DNA of 64,000 nucleotides, from positions 248,001 to 312,000 of the forward strand of contig CANXME010002159.1 in the NCBI GenBank assembly GCA_948144175.1, given 5' to 3'. The notes under the pieces were generated by a model, which worked only from the letters and a program-made list of their open reading frames with translations, was not told the origin of the DNA and made no database searches. The position numbers and the translations under genes were made by a program. Every line of letters begins with the position of its first letter. The stretch's first letter is position 1. The DNA is from Closterium sp. NIES-65. Its lineage: Eukaryota > Streptophyta > Zygnematophyceae > Desmidiales > Closteriaceae. This document shows, one piece after another, positions 33,922 to 50,137 of this stretch.

Positions 33922-34052
33922 TGAGAAGAATTGAACGAGAATGGAATGACTATGAACGAAGTGAGTACAAATAGGAAACCCTGATTGGGTTGTACCCCTT
34001 ATGGGATACCCCACTAGAGCCTACAGAAACAAGTAAGCTATATGTTCTGACA
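33922..34052 (-). repeat. 5' LTR of element A
   Basis: 131 bp, one mismatch to 26778-26908. AGTTT follows at 34053-34057. Confidence 0.95.
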
Positions 34053-34057
34053 AGTTT

Positions 34058-34430
34058 GATGTTTTTGCTCATGACTCAGCATAATTAGCACGCGTGTGTG
34101 TCAAGTGGCTCAAGTCACAGCAGGCGTATACATGTATAAAGGATTTTACATTGAATTTTGGAATCCACATTTATGCGAATGAGCACTTGTCCACCAAACA
34201 TGTTTGCCTCAATGGTACTGGTTTCAAGAATGGCACAACATAAGCTCTCCTGCAGTGAGAGTCAACAGTGGTAAAATTGAGTGCCATCATATGGTGTACG
34301 AGCCAACAGGTGGTGTTGGAGGTGGACAACCCCCGGTCTCCATCCACATCAGTGCATTGTCCTCTGTTGAGAGAGGAGGTGTGGTGGCGATGAGCTTGCT
34401 GATAGTTGCCACACATGGGGAGATGGTGAG
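34058..34430 (+). other. No recognisable feature
   Basis: Mixed-composition DNA that continues the pre-insertion site of element A. No gene, RNA or repeat that I can support. Confidence 0.45.
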
Positions 34431-35330
34431 GGAAAGGGAGGCAGAGGGTGGGGGGAAATAGGAGGGAGGGTGAGGAAGGGTAGGGAAGGCAATGGTGGTA
34501 GTAGGGGATAGGTATACGGGGAAGGGGGTGAGGAAGACGAGGGACAGGGAGAAAGGCGATAAGGAGAAGGGAAACAGAGAGAAGGGGGACAGAGAGAATA
34601 TGAACTGAGAGGACGGGGGGATGAAAGGACAGGGGCATGTGAGGACAAGAGGACGAGAGGACAGGGGGACGAGAGGTCAGGGGGACGGGGGGGTGAGAGG
34701 ACGGGGGGATGAGAGGACAGGCGGATGAGAGGACAGGGGACGGGGGGATGAGAGGATGGGGGGACGAGAGGACAGGGAACAGGGGGATGAGAGGACGGGT
34801 GGGTGAGAATGAGAGGACAGGGGGATGAGGGGACAGGGGGGTGAGAGGACGGGGGGACGAGAGGACAGAGGGGTGAGAGGACGGGGGGGTGAGAGGACAG
34901 AAGGATGAGAAGACGGGGGAACGAGAGGACAGGGGGATGAGAGGACGGAGGGATGAGAGGAGGGTGGACAGGGGGATGAGAGGACTGGGGGATGAGAGGA
35001 CAGGGGGACGAGAGGACAGGGGGATGAGAGGACGGAGGGACGAGAGGACAGAGGGATGAGAGGACGGGGGGATGAGAGGACAGGGTAATGAGAGGACAGG
35101 GGGACGAGAGGACAGAGGGATGAGAGGACGGGGGGATGATAGGACAGACGGACGAGAGGACAGGGGACGGGGGGATGAGAGGATGGGGGGACGAGAGGAC
35201 AGGGAACAGGGGGATGAGAGGACGGGGGGATGAGAGGACAGAGGGATGAGAGGACAGGGGACAGGGGGATGAGAGGCCGGGGTAATGAGAGGACGGGGGG
35301 GTTTTTCGCGGGAGGGGAGGAAGGCCGGCG
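34430..35330. repeat. Purine-strand minisatellite, 15-16-bp unit
   Basis: Many copies of units such as GATGAGAGGACAGGGGG and ACGAGAGGACGGGGG. Almost no pyrimidine occurs in long runs on the plus strand. A 474-codon Ser-Pro-rich frame on the complement is a by-product. Confidence 0.9.
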
Positions 35331-35369
35331 GGAGGGGGGATTCCCGGGCGACACGGAGGGCGATGGCAG

Positions 35370-35860
35370 GGGAAGCGTGGGCGACGGTGGGGGGAAGCGT
35401 GGGCGACGGTGGGGGGAAGCGTGGGCGACAGTGGGGGGAAACGTGGGCGACGGTAGGGGGAAACGTGGGCGACGGTGGGGGGAAACGTGGGCGACGGTGG
35501 GGGGAAACGTGGGCGATGGTGGGGGGAAACGTGGGCGACGGTGGGGGGAAGCGTGGGCGACGGTGGGGGGAAGCGTGGGCGACGGTGGGGAGAAGCGTTG
35601 GCGACGGTGGGGAAAAGAGTTGGCGACGGTGGGGAATAGAGTTGGCGACGGTGGGGAAAAGCGTTGGCGACGGTGGGGAAAAGCGTTGGCGACGGTGGGG
35701 GGAAGCGTGGTTGACGGGGAGGAAGCGTGGGCCACGGTGGGAGGAAGCGTGGGGGACGGTAAGAGGAAGCGTGGGCGACGGTAAGAGGAAGCGTGGGCGA
35801 CGGTAAGAGGAAGCGTCGGTGACGGTGGGCTGAAGCGGGGGTGACGGTCCGGTGAAGCGT
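35370..35860. repeat. 21-bp minisatellite abutting the previous one
   Basis: About 22 units of GCGTGGGCGACGGTGGGGGGAA and variants (GCGTTGGCGACGGTGGGGAAA). Nearly every unit keeps the core GGCGACGGT. It is separated from the 15-bp array by about 40 bp. Confidence 0.9.
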
Positions 35861-37110
35861 GGGCGATGAGCGTGTGTGAATGTGGGGGGAGGCGTGCGCG
35901 ATGGTCAGCGGAATTGTGGGTGCACCCAGGGAGCAGGAGGCAGCGACGGTAAAGGGGAAGCGTGAGCGAAGGTGAGGGAAAGGGTGGGGAGAAGCGTGGG
36001 CGTGTGCGTAGGGTACGCAGAAGGCGAATGTGATGTTTGAGGAAGGGCGATGCCAGGGCGACTGAGTGAGGCAACGTGATACACCGTGGCGTTGCTGTCA
36101 TACCGAGGCGCTACGACTGGAAAATAAGTCGGGGTGTCTACATTGGCCGAGAGATTGACGGCGGAGGCGGAAGGCTTGGGATACTTTCGCGACGCGCGAG
36201 CGTGTGCTTCTTTCTAAGCCTGAGACTACTACTCGCTGCAACGACACTTGGAGAGAACGTGGCGGTTGCGTTAGAGGAAACATAATGGCGGCGGCTCGGT
36301 TGCAACTAAAGTCGCCAAAGGTCCCTGATTCGTGTCTTTGAACAGAGCACTTAGACTGAAGATTGCCCGTATGTGACGGGAGAACGACTACTAGCGTGCC
36401 TCATAATATGCGTGTCCAAGCGTTCCCAATGGTTTTCAAGTTTACTCAAGGTGAATAGTGCTTTCCTCTGAGGCGTTTTTCCTGCTTGTTGTTCCAGTTT
36501 ATCGCTGGCCAATCACGGATCACCTCTGCTGCTTGAAACCGACGGTTTGTTCTGAACCAGCTGGTAACATGGTTATTCACGAAATCAACTTCAAGAAACT
36601 TGAATTTGAAAAATACCATGTAAAACTCGGGCTTTAAGGGCTACCGATCAGGGCCAAGGCTTCTTGGGATTGCCTTCCCGCCTGCCTGGCACCAAGCAAT
36701 CATCTGTGGAAGTTGGTGTGGGTGTGCACTGTGACTCATTCGGGATCGAGCTCATCAGCAGGAAAGACTCGAGTCGGGAATCCTAAGCGAGGGGTCCTTC
36801 AGGATTCTCAAGATTGCCTCCAGCTTGCATCCAACATCAAGAAAGATCCCCTAGTCGCATTGCCAGCGACGTTATGATACGAGTGTTGGGTTGAAGACAG
36901 AGGTTTCAATTCTTCAGTCGCGAGTATGCAGGCTCTTCTTCCTATACCATTTTTACTGCCGAAATTATCCGCATTTTCGTTGCGAGCCCAGTTAATTCCT
37001 GATTCGTGTGAACGCGTTAGCTTCGAATCGAGCCTATGGCGCAGCGGCGTTTTCTTAGTCGAAAGTAGCCTTCGGTTGTGTACATCGCATGCGACTGGAG
37101 ACGCACATGC
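35861..37110 (+). other. Upstream region of the long host gene
   Basis: About 1.25 kb without a recognisable gene. The first part (to 36060) is decayed repeat; the rest is mixed-composition DNA that should hold the promoter and 5' untranslated region of the gene at 37111. I see no convincing TATA element. Confidence 0.45.
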
Positions 37111-43909
<6,799 letters not shown>

Positions 43910-44511
43910 TATCTTGCTATTCCATCAGTTATTGAATATGGTACGTTCTCTATGCTTATTACCGTATTATTGAAATGGAGTTATAGGTATGGAGTTAATC
44001 TAGCTCCAGCCTCTTACAAAAGATCCACAAATTATGGCGTGGGGCGTTTCCCATTGTAAGTGCAGTGCATGGTTTTATAAATGAAGTGATTATTCGTGTT
44101 TGTAGCTCTAAAGATTGTGGGGAGTGCCGGGACCGCACTAAAGCAATCCTCAACGATACCAGCTCGCCACGTGGACCACACCTTGTCTTTCTCGAAGGTG
44201 TGAATTGGTTCAGCTCCGCGCCTTCATCCGCTCCGCGCAATTGACACTTCACCCGCACTTTCCCCGCGCGTCTTTCTATATCACCTTCCCCCCTTGCGCG
44301 CACCCCCCTCGCAGGACCCCTCCGCCTCACTTCATTACCTCCTACCTTAGTTACCTCAGATTATCCCGAAGATAGTCCTGTCGAGTAGTTAGTACGGCAG
44401 TGGGTGACTCGTATTCCCGTCGGGCATCGGGCATTATTATCGCTTGACTTCTCTTTTTCTTGTCGCCTTTCCGCGCGATCCCGTCCCTCGGTGGCGGTGT
44501 AACGTCGGAGC
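43910..44511 (+). other. Intergenic spacer between the two host genes
   Basis: 600 bp holding the 3' untranslated region of the long gene and the presumed promoter of the next. No repeat, RNA or mobile element is seen. Confidence 0.5.
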
Positions 44512-45857
44512 ATGGATCGCCTAGTGTGCCATTCCTCCGTTGCGCCGCACACACTCGCCACGCCGCTGCGCGCCGATTCACGCACGCGGAAAGGCGCGGT
44601 TGCAGCGGTTGCCGTGCCGCGATCCGCATCGAGAGTGAAGCTCGATGCGTACGAGACGAGCCGCGCGCACGTGGGCGCGAAGCAGCTGATGGGTCAGAGC
44701 CTCCATTCGGCGACGGAAGTGTTGCGATCACGACATGTGGTGGGATCGTGCGGAAGACGAGGAGTCGTCGAGATGGTGCGTTGCGTTGTAATAAAAGGAA
44801 ACTTCGAAACAGTAGAAGGAAGTCCGTATCGCGCTTACGACACAGAAAACAGAAGCTGGCTTGTCGGCATTCCCGCGACCGAATCCTTGATTCAACCGGA
44901 ACTGGAGTATAGCCCTGTGGCAGCGACCTTTCGCGAAGGTGCACGCAGTTACTATAAGAATTCGCGAAGGATGCCGCAGTTACAATTACCTTTCGCCAAG
45001 AGTGCTCGCTTTGCTACAGCAAGCTTTCGCGAATCATGCTCGAACCGTTACAGCTCTGGCACCGCAGCAAGGTTTGCCGCCAAATGGCCCGGCGTCCGGC
45101 AATTTCAAGGCTTAAACAAGCACGAGGGTTACAACAGCGGCAAGTCGGATCGCAGTTCCTAGCGACTCGCGGCGTTCTCAAAGGTCACGGAAATCCCAAG
45201 GTTCACTGACTCTCGAGGTTCTCGGTATTCCCATGATTCACGGCGATTCCCATCCCTAGGGTTAACTTCACTGCGTGCCGGGGCAAGGGAGGGGGCGCTA
45301 CAGGGGAGCGGGGAGGGGCAGGGACAGGTGCAGGGCGAGGGGGAAGGGGAGGGAGTGGGAGGGGAGGAGGAGGATCCGTTGGTGCAGCACGTGGTGATTC
45401 GGCGCGACCTGATAGAAGCGTTGCAGTGGCCGCTGGGGTCGGTGATCACTCATGGCTGCCATGCGAGTGTGGTTGTGCTGTGGCAGCACCGCCATCACCC
45501 CAACGTGCTCAAGTACTGTGGCCAGCTCAACTCCATGCGCAAGGTGGGTGCGGCGATTCCGCGTGGGCATTGCTGCTCACACATTTGCTCAACAATTTGC
45601 ACGCCTGGCCCTCAGGCACCCAGTGTGCCGAGACTGAGGTGCCTTGATATTAGGGTTGAGAAAAATAAATTGCGTTGGGTAGATATGCATGCTGACTGTG
45701 GCAGCACCACGACCACCACAACGTGCTCAAGTACTACGTCATTGATGTGCAAGGCGAGGACTTGTGCTCGCAAGCTCACTTTACAACTTGGACACGTGCT
45801 TCACCGTCATAGGGCACTGGCTGTTTCGAGCTTATCGCGCTCATCTTCTGTTTGCAG

Positions 45858-45887
45858 TTTTTTTTTTTTTTTTTTTTTTTTTTTTGG
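45858..45887 (+). repeat. Poly-T tract of 30
   Basis: Thirty uninterrupted T in the intron of the PTRHD1-like gene. It could be the reverse-oriented poly-A tail of a retroposed sequence, but no matching insertion is seen upstream. Confidence 0.8.
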
Positions 45888-46035
45888 TATAATCTCGCAT
45901 CTCCTGGTGTTTTTTAGGGTGCACTAATGCTACTGTTGGTAATGATCTTCGGTTTGAGTTTTTTTTTGTATAATCTCGCATCTCCTAGTGGTTTTGAGGG
46001 TGCACTTATGCTACTGTTACTGATTATCTGGTTTA
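45888..46035 (+). repeat. Tandem duplication, about 80-bp period
   Basis: Two copies of a segment starting TATAATCTCGCATCTCCTGG and running through GGGTGCACTAATGCTACTGTT, at 45889 and 45970, separated by a T-rich spacer. Confidence 0.75.
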
Positions 46036-46653
46036 GGATTTTTCTTTTGGTTTAGGTTTGAAAAAGGGTTTTCCGATGGTGTCACTCTGGAAAGCTGAGG
46101 TCCAGTGCCACTTCGTTGGAAGAATGAATGCTTGAGTTTACGGTTGTGTGGTGATAGTGTTTCCCAGAGCCCTGATACTGCTTCAACCCCTGCCGGTTAT
46201 GTTCCCGCCCTGCTGCTGCAATTTAGATTTAGAGCCCGCTCTCGTTCCTTCATGTCCCTTCCGCTTCCGCAATTTAGTTTTTTTCTTCACAACCCTCTTT
46301 CCTCCCCCCAGGCACCTCACGTAGCGCATGACATGACACTTTTTCTATCCCAATGCCATGTCATCTCAGTCTAAGTTCAAACTTGCAGTTAACATCTGTA
46401 ACTGACATTACGGCTAGGAGCCTTCAAATGTGGTACATTATCCGGCGAATCAGTCATGTTGTTGTTTCTCTAAACAATGATCCTCCCTGTTGTGGATCCC
46501 ACCAGGTGACACTGGAGGTGAAGGGGGTGGTGCAGCTATTGAATCTGTCCAAGAAGCTGCAGGAGGCGGGTATCACTCACCGCGTGTGAATGGAGCAGCC
46601 TAAGAATATGCCCTCCTGCATCGCCACTCTCCCACACCCCAAGATTTTAGCAG

Positions 46654-46776
46654 TGATGCATAGCGAAATGATGATGGCTAGCAAGATGGGAAATACAAAT
46701 GCTAAACCTAGAAAGTGTTGTACGCCCTACAGCGCTACTCACGATAGCCTATCAACATAATGTATAACATTTGACA
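46654..46776 (-). repeat. 3' LTR of element E
   Basis: About 123 bp ending ACATTTGACA on the plus strand, with internal matches to the family (GCAAATACAAATG-type block and GTTGTAC). The outer end is uncertain by a few bases (46654 or 46657). A weak purine tract (minus strand AATGGGGTTT) abuts it. Confidence 0.65.
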
Positions 46777-47943
46777 AAACCCCATTGGCTAAGTGAGAGG
46801 CATCAAAACAAAGGAAACAATGGGTCACAAGACCAGTCAAGAGAAACAACAAGACAACGCTCAGGGTGCACTTCAAGATCACCAAACATTATGAGCATAA
46901 GCAAACGGCCACAAGGCCAGTTCAAGAGTTCACAATTATATATAGATGCAAGGACAAGGGAGGAAGGAACAAGAAAGAGTGCTACAGCAACCTAGCACCA
47001 GTGTCAACAAGGCCTAACTGCAGACAGAACCTGTGGTGGTCACTAAGCGCTAGGGCCTTGATGAAGATGTCTGCAGTGTTGGCCTCTGAGGCCACGAAGT
47101 CCGAGCAGGCATGGCCGCACCGCTGCAAATCTTGCAAGGGAAAGTACCTTACGTCAATGTGCTCCACTATGCTCTCTAGTCTAAGCTCTTGACACAGAAA
47201 GATCATGGCCTTGTTGTTAGCAGACAAGGTCAGTCCAGAGCGAGGCCGCTCACCAAGGTCAGTGAGCAAGAAGGTCAACAATCGAAGCTCCTGCGCAGCC
47301 ATGGCACCAGCGTAGATCTTTGCCTCGGCACTAGACGAAGCCACAGACGACGACCGAGTAGATCTCCACAACACAGCTTCAGCGCCCAAGCTGAAGCAGT
47401 AACCCTGAGTGGACCTCTGTGTCTCCACGTTGTTGGCGTAAAAAGAGTCGCAGTGACCGGTCAGAACAACTGGCTGCCTCCCTCCAAGCACAAGCCCCAT
47501 GCGTGGTGTAGTTGTCAGGTACTTCACCAACCTCACAGCAGCTGTCCGATGATCAGGTAGGTGTCTCCCAGTCGCAACAAAGCGACAGAGGATGCTGAGA
47601 GGAAAGGCGAGGTCCGGACGAGTACAAGTCATCACATACATGATGCAGCCCACAAGCTCTGCATAGGGACCACTAGACTCAAACGGCTCATCAGGAAAAG
47701 GGCCGGTGAGTCTGTGGTCAACGGCAAGAAGAGTGAGCTGTGTAGTGGAGTGGTGAAGCTCGAACTGCTAAAGGACATGCTGCACCATGTACGACTATGA
47801 GTGTGTAATGGTGCGAGAGGCTCTGTCCCTGGTGATTTGCAAGCCAAGGTAGCGGTGCAGTAAACCAAGGTCAGTGCACGTGTGTCTCTTCTGCAGTTCA
47901 GACTTCACCTCAGCCAGAGCCGTCCTGTCTACTTTCAAGTAAC

Positions 47944-48085
47944 TGTCAGTAGAGCTACACTGTGAGATCCCCGATCGATCCTAGGGGGGGTTACAGGCGC
48001 GTTTGCCTGGGGGGTTATGGGCGCACTGGCCCGCTACTGAAACAAGCCCTTTTATCCCAATGGTCTAGTGGTTGGGATTCTGACA
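47944..48085 (+). repeat. 5' LTR of TRIM J
   Basis: 142 bp, TGTCAGTAGAGC.. to ..GGGATTCTGACA. Identical to 48179-48320 except C/T in the TTTGC(C/T)TGGGG block. Confidence 0.95.
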
Positions 48086-48127
48086 TGGTATCAGAGCGGT
48101 CTCGAGTTCGAATCCCGGTGTATGCAC
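48054..48127 (+). promoter_or_regulatory. tRNA-Glu-like Pol III promoter spanning LTR and primer site
   Basis: The segment has a tRNA-Glu-like D-arm TGGTCTAGTGGTTGGGATTC at 48061-48080, containing an A box TGGTCTAGTGG. A perfect 5-bp stem TCTGA/TCAGA follows around a 7-base loop (48079-48095). The B box GTTCGAATCCC is at 48106-48116, followed by GG as in a T-arm. The acceptor stem does not close and U33 is absent, so this is not a working tRNA. A-to-B spacing is about 35 bp, suitable for TFIIIC. Promoter activity is inference. Confidence 0.6.
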
Positions 48128-48178
48128 ATGTAGGCTGTTGCCACTGTGCTCAGTCCTGGGCCTCCCAGTGTGGGGGGG

Positions 48179-48320
48179 TGTCAGTAGAGCTACACTGTGA
48201 GATCCCCGATCGATCCTAGGGGGGGTTACAGGCGCGTTTGCTTGGGGGGTTATGGGCGCACTGGCCCGCTACTGAAACAAGCCCTTTTATCCCAATGGTC
48301 TAGTGGTTGGGATTCTGACA
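48179..48320 (+). repeat. 3' LTR of TRIM J
   Basis: 142 bp, followed directly by GTAAC. It carries a second A box (48296-48306) but no B box, because the B box lies only in the interior. Confidence 0.95.
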
Positions 48321-49211
48321 GTAACCACTGAATGTTATAAAGACCAAGTCATCGATGTAGACGAGAACGAAGAAAGGTGTGGGCCCAAAACGGACGAACA
48401 ACGGCTGGTCTGCGGATGAACAACGAAACTCAAGGGTAGCAAGAGTGGTGCGCATCGTGTCGTGCCACTCATGGGGCGCCTGGCAGACCATAGACTGGTC
48501 GTCTTAGGCTCCACTGGGTTTCAGGCAGGAAAGTGCTAGTGAAGCCAGGAGGACGACGCAACCAGATCTCCTTGTGCAGGCTGCCCTGGAGAAAGGTAGT
48601 GGAGAAGTCGAGGGAGTACAGCTCGTAGTCTTGCTGTGCTGCAACGTAGAGTAACACCCAAAGAGTCGTCATCTTCAGGGTCAGGGCGAAAATATGGAAG
48701 AAGTTAACTCTCTCACGTTGGTTGAAACATCAGGGCATCAAGGCTCGCTCAGGGGAAAGGAGCATGGCACAGAGAGAGAGAGAGAAGCGGCTGCCAAGAA
48801 CTCCAGCTCAAACTGCTTGTCCTCTAGGACATCACAGCTAAGGGCAAACTCACCCCCGGCGGACAGACGACGGGCTGGCGGAGCAGCCACTACACGCGTG
48901 GAAAAGTCAAGGCGGCGGGTGGCAGCAAAGTCAGCAAAGCGGCAGTAAGAGCCGAGACAGACGACGGAGAGGGTCGGTGACAAGAGAGGCGAGAACACGC
49001 GAGACAACATGACGAGCAGCACGGTAGTAGTCAGTGATAGGGTGAGAGGAGACAGTGAGAGATGACGTAGGAGGTGGCGGGAGAAGAGACACAAGCGGAG
49101 CACGACAAGAACTAGAACGAAACAAGGCAGCCCCCTCTGCAGACAGTGCGCCCCGTAGACCGTGCGCTCCGCAGGTTTCGCGTCCCACAGGTAGTGCGCC
49201 CTGCAGTTATC

Positions 49212-49344
49212 TGTCAAACATATATAATATAGCCTGTGTAGGCTGTAGTGGGGTAGACATTATGGGGTACAGCTTTTCTAGGTTTTCATACTTGTACCGA
49301 TCTCCTTTCTAGTCACACATTCCATTCCTCATACTTTTCTCACA
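49212..49344 (+). repeat. 5' LTR of element F
   Basis: About 133 bp, TGTCAAACATATATAATATAG.. to ..TTCTCACA, followed by the primer site. The inner end could be 49342 or 49344. Confidence 0.8.
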
Positions 49345-49369
49345 TGGTATAGAGCGGGTTCCCTAGTGG

Positions 49370-50137
49370 GACCGTTTTTTTTTTAGGGCCACCACTTAAT
49401 TTGTTTTTTTCTGCCCTGCCCGAAGGGCGCATCGCGCTCTGCCTTACTGCCGCCGTCGCGGCCCTACCCACTAGGCCCGTCGCGCCCTTAGCGGCCCGCC
49501 TTGCTGTCGCGGCCCTTAGCGGCCCGCCCTGTCGCCCTTAGCGGCCCGCCCTGTCGCCCTTAGCGGCCCGCCCTGCCGCCCTTAACGGCCCGTCGCCGCC
49601 CTGGTGCGAACCGCCCTGCCGCCCTTAGCGGCCCGTCGCGGCCCTCAGCGGCCCTTAGAGGCCCGCCCGCCTCGTCGTCGCGGCAATGCGCGGCCCGCCT
49701 GCCCGTCGTCGCGGCCCTCCACGGCCCGCCCGCCTCGTCGTCGCGGCCCTACCCTACCCTGCCGCGGTCCTGCCTTGTCGCGGACCTGCACTGCAGTAGC
49801 CGCTTGGCTCCCGACCGGCCCTGTCGCCTCGTCACGACCCCCTGCACTGCAGCCACGTCGCGGCCCCTGCCCTGCCAGACGCGGCCTTGCTCCTGCAGCC
49901 GTGTCGCGGCCCAACTTGTCGCGGCCCCTGTCCCGCCTGCGCGCCCCGGCCCTGCCCCACCAGTTGCGGCCCTTCCACCGCTCCCGCTCCTGGTAAGCAC
50001 ACCGCCGCGCCCGCGCCGCACTGCCGAGCTGCGCCGCCCTGCCGAGTCGCGCCGCCCTGCCGAGCCGCGCCGCCCTGGCGAGTCGCGCTGCTACTACTGA
50101 TGCTGCTGCTAGCACTTCTGCTGCTGTTCGTGCTATC
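49370..50137 (+). repeat. GC-rich leader of element F
   Basis: T-rich tracts (49375-49415) and an inverted repeat GCCC..GGGC near 49412-49429 lie next to the primer site. An array of CCCTTAGCGGCCCGCCCTG-type units (about 20-24 bp) runs 49480-49750, then degenerate GC-rich sequence to the gag ATG at 50138. Confidence 0.75.

Larger units (their letters stand above)
26778..34052 (-). mobile_element. Copia element A, complete with LTRs and target duplication
   Basis: A 7,275-bp Ty1/copia element. It has 131-bp LTRs differing at a single base (C at about 26873, G at about 34017), a 5-bp target duplication AGTTT (26773-26777 and 34053-34057), a primer site at 33910-33921, a polypurine tract at 26909-26919, a GC-rich leader and gag-pol. 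One difference in 131 bp implies recent insertion, yet the coding region has two frameshifts and a TAG. It is the only family member here seen end to end and so defines the family structure. Confidence 0.95.
44512..46645 (+). pseudogene. PTRHD1: PTRHD1-like peptidyl-tRNA hydrolase-family gene, apparently disrupted
   Basis: The core exon (45304-45543) encodes VQHVVIRRDLIEALQWPLG, then the T-H-G-C-H-A signature and L-K-Y-C-G-Q-L-N-S-M-R-K. This is the PTH2-fold layout of the PTRHD1 family, proteins related to peptidyl-tRNA hydrolase 2. The next exon starts at 46506 (CCAG|GTG, phase 0) with VTLEVKG and LSKKLQEAGITHRV. Then TGA at 46587 stands where the family has Trp, followed in frame by MEQPKNMPSCIATLPHPK, the conserved W-x-E-Q-P end. 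An upstream ATG exon (44512-44775) with a basic, Ser/Ala-rich leader could join in phase 0 through donor ATG|GTGCGT and acceptor CTACAG|; this join is weaker. The intron (45544-46505) holds a partial, diverged copy of the core exon (about 45690-45790). Copia element E begins 9 bp beyond, and the usual C-terminal end is not evident. Identity is firm; the disruption rests on one base. Confidence 0.65.
47944..48320 (+). mobile_element. TRIM element J (377 bp) with tRNA-like promoter
   Basis: A complete terminal-repeat retrotransposon in miniature: two 142-bp LTRs differing at one base, a 93-bp interior, primer site TGGTATCAGAGC (48086-48097), purine tract TGTGGGGGGG up to 48178 and target duplication GTAAC (47939-47943 and 48321-48325). 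It is too small to code for anything and must be copied by another element's enzymes. Orientation is given by primer site left, purine tract right. It sits in the RT of element E in the opposite orientation. Confidence 0.95.
46982..49140 (-). pseudogene. Element E pol remnant: linker, RT, RNase H, catalytic residues lost
   Basis: From right to left it shows the Pro/Ser linker and the conserved GGEFALSCDVLEDKQ segment (near 48850), RT with FSTTFLQGSLHKEIWLRRPP (near 48590) and YIDDLVFI (near 48350). The insertion J (47944-48320) comes next, then the R-Y-L-G-L-Q-I segment (near 47850) and RNase H to 46982. Multiple stops and frame changes are present. The RNase H acid residues are replaced: C-D-S-F-Y-A-N-N for ADASWADD, A-E-A-K for C-E-A-E, A-N-N-K for V-D-N-K. 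So RNase H would be inactive even without stops. Confidence 0.8.
46654..49211 (-). mobile_element. Copia element E, 3' part, invaded by TRIM J and cut by element F
   Basis: A minus-strand member of the A/B/G family, the most diverged in the window. It has a 3' LTR at 46654-46776, RNase H, RT and part of the linker, then ends at 49211 where the LTR of F begins. Element J lies inside its RT. The 5' part is probably on the other side of F, outside the window. Confidence 0.8.

Noticed and set aside
34430-35330. G-rich repeats considered as telomeric sequence
   Set aside because: Units vary in length and composition, and the array is internal with genes on both sides; no fixed telomere-type hexamer or heptamer.
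34677-36101. 474-codon Ser/Pro-rich open frame on the minus strand
   Set aside because: It consists of the 15-bp and 21-bp minisatellites translated; no non-repeat domain and no splice or start context.
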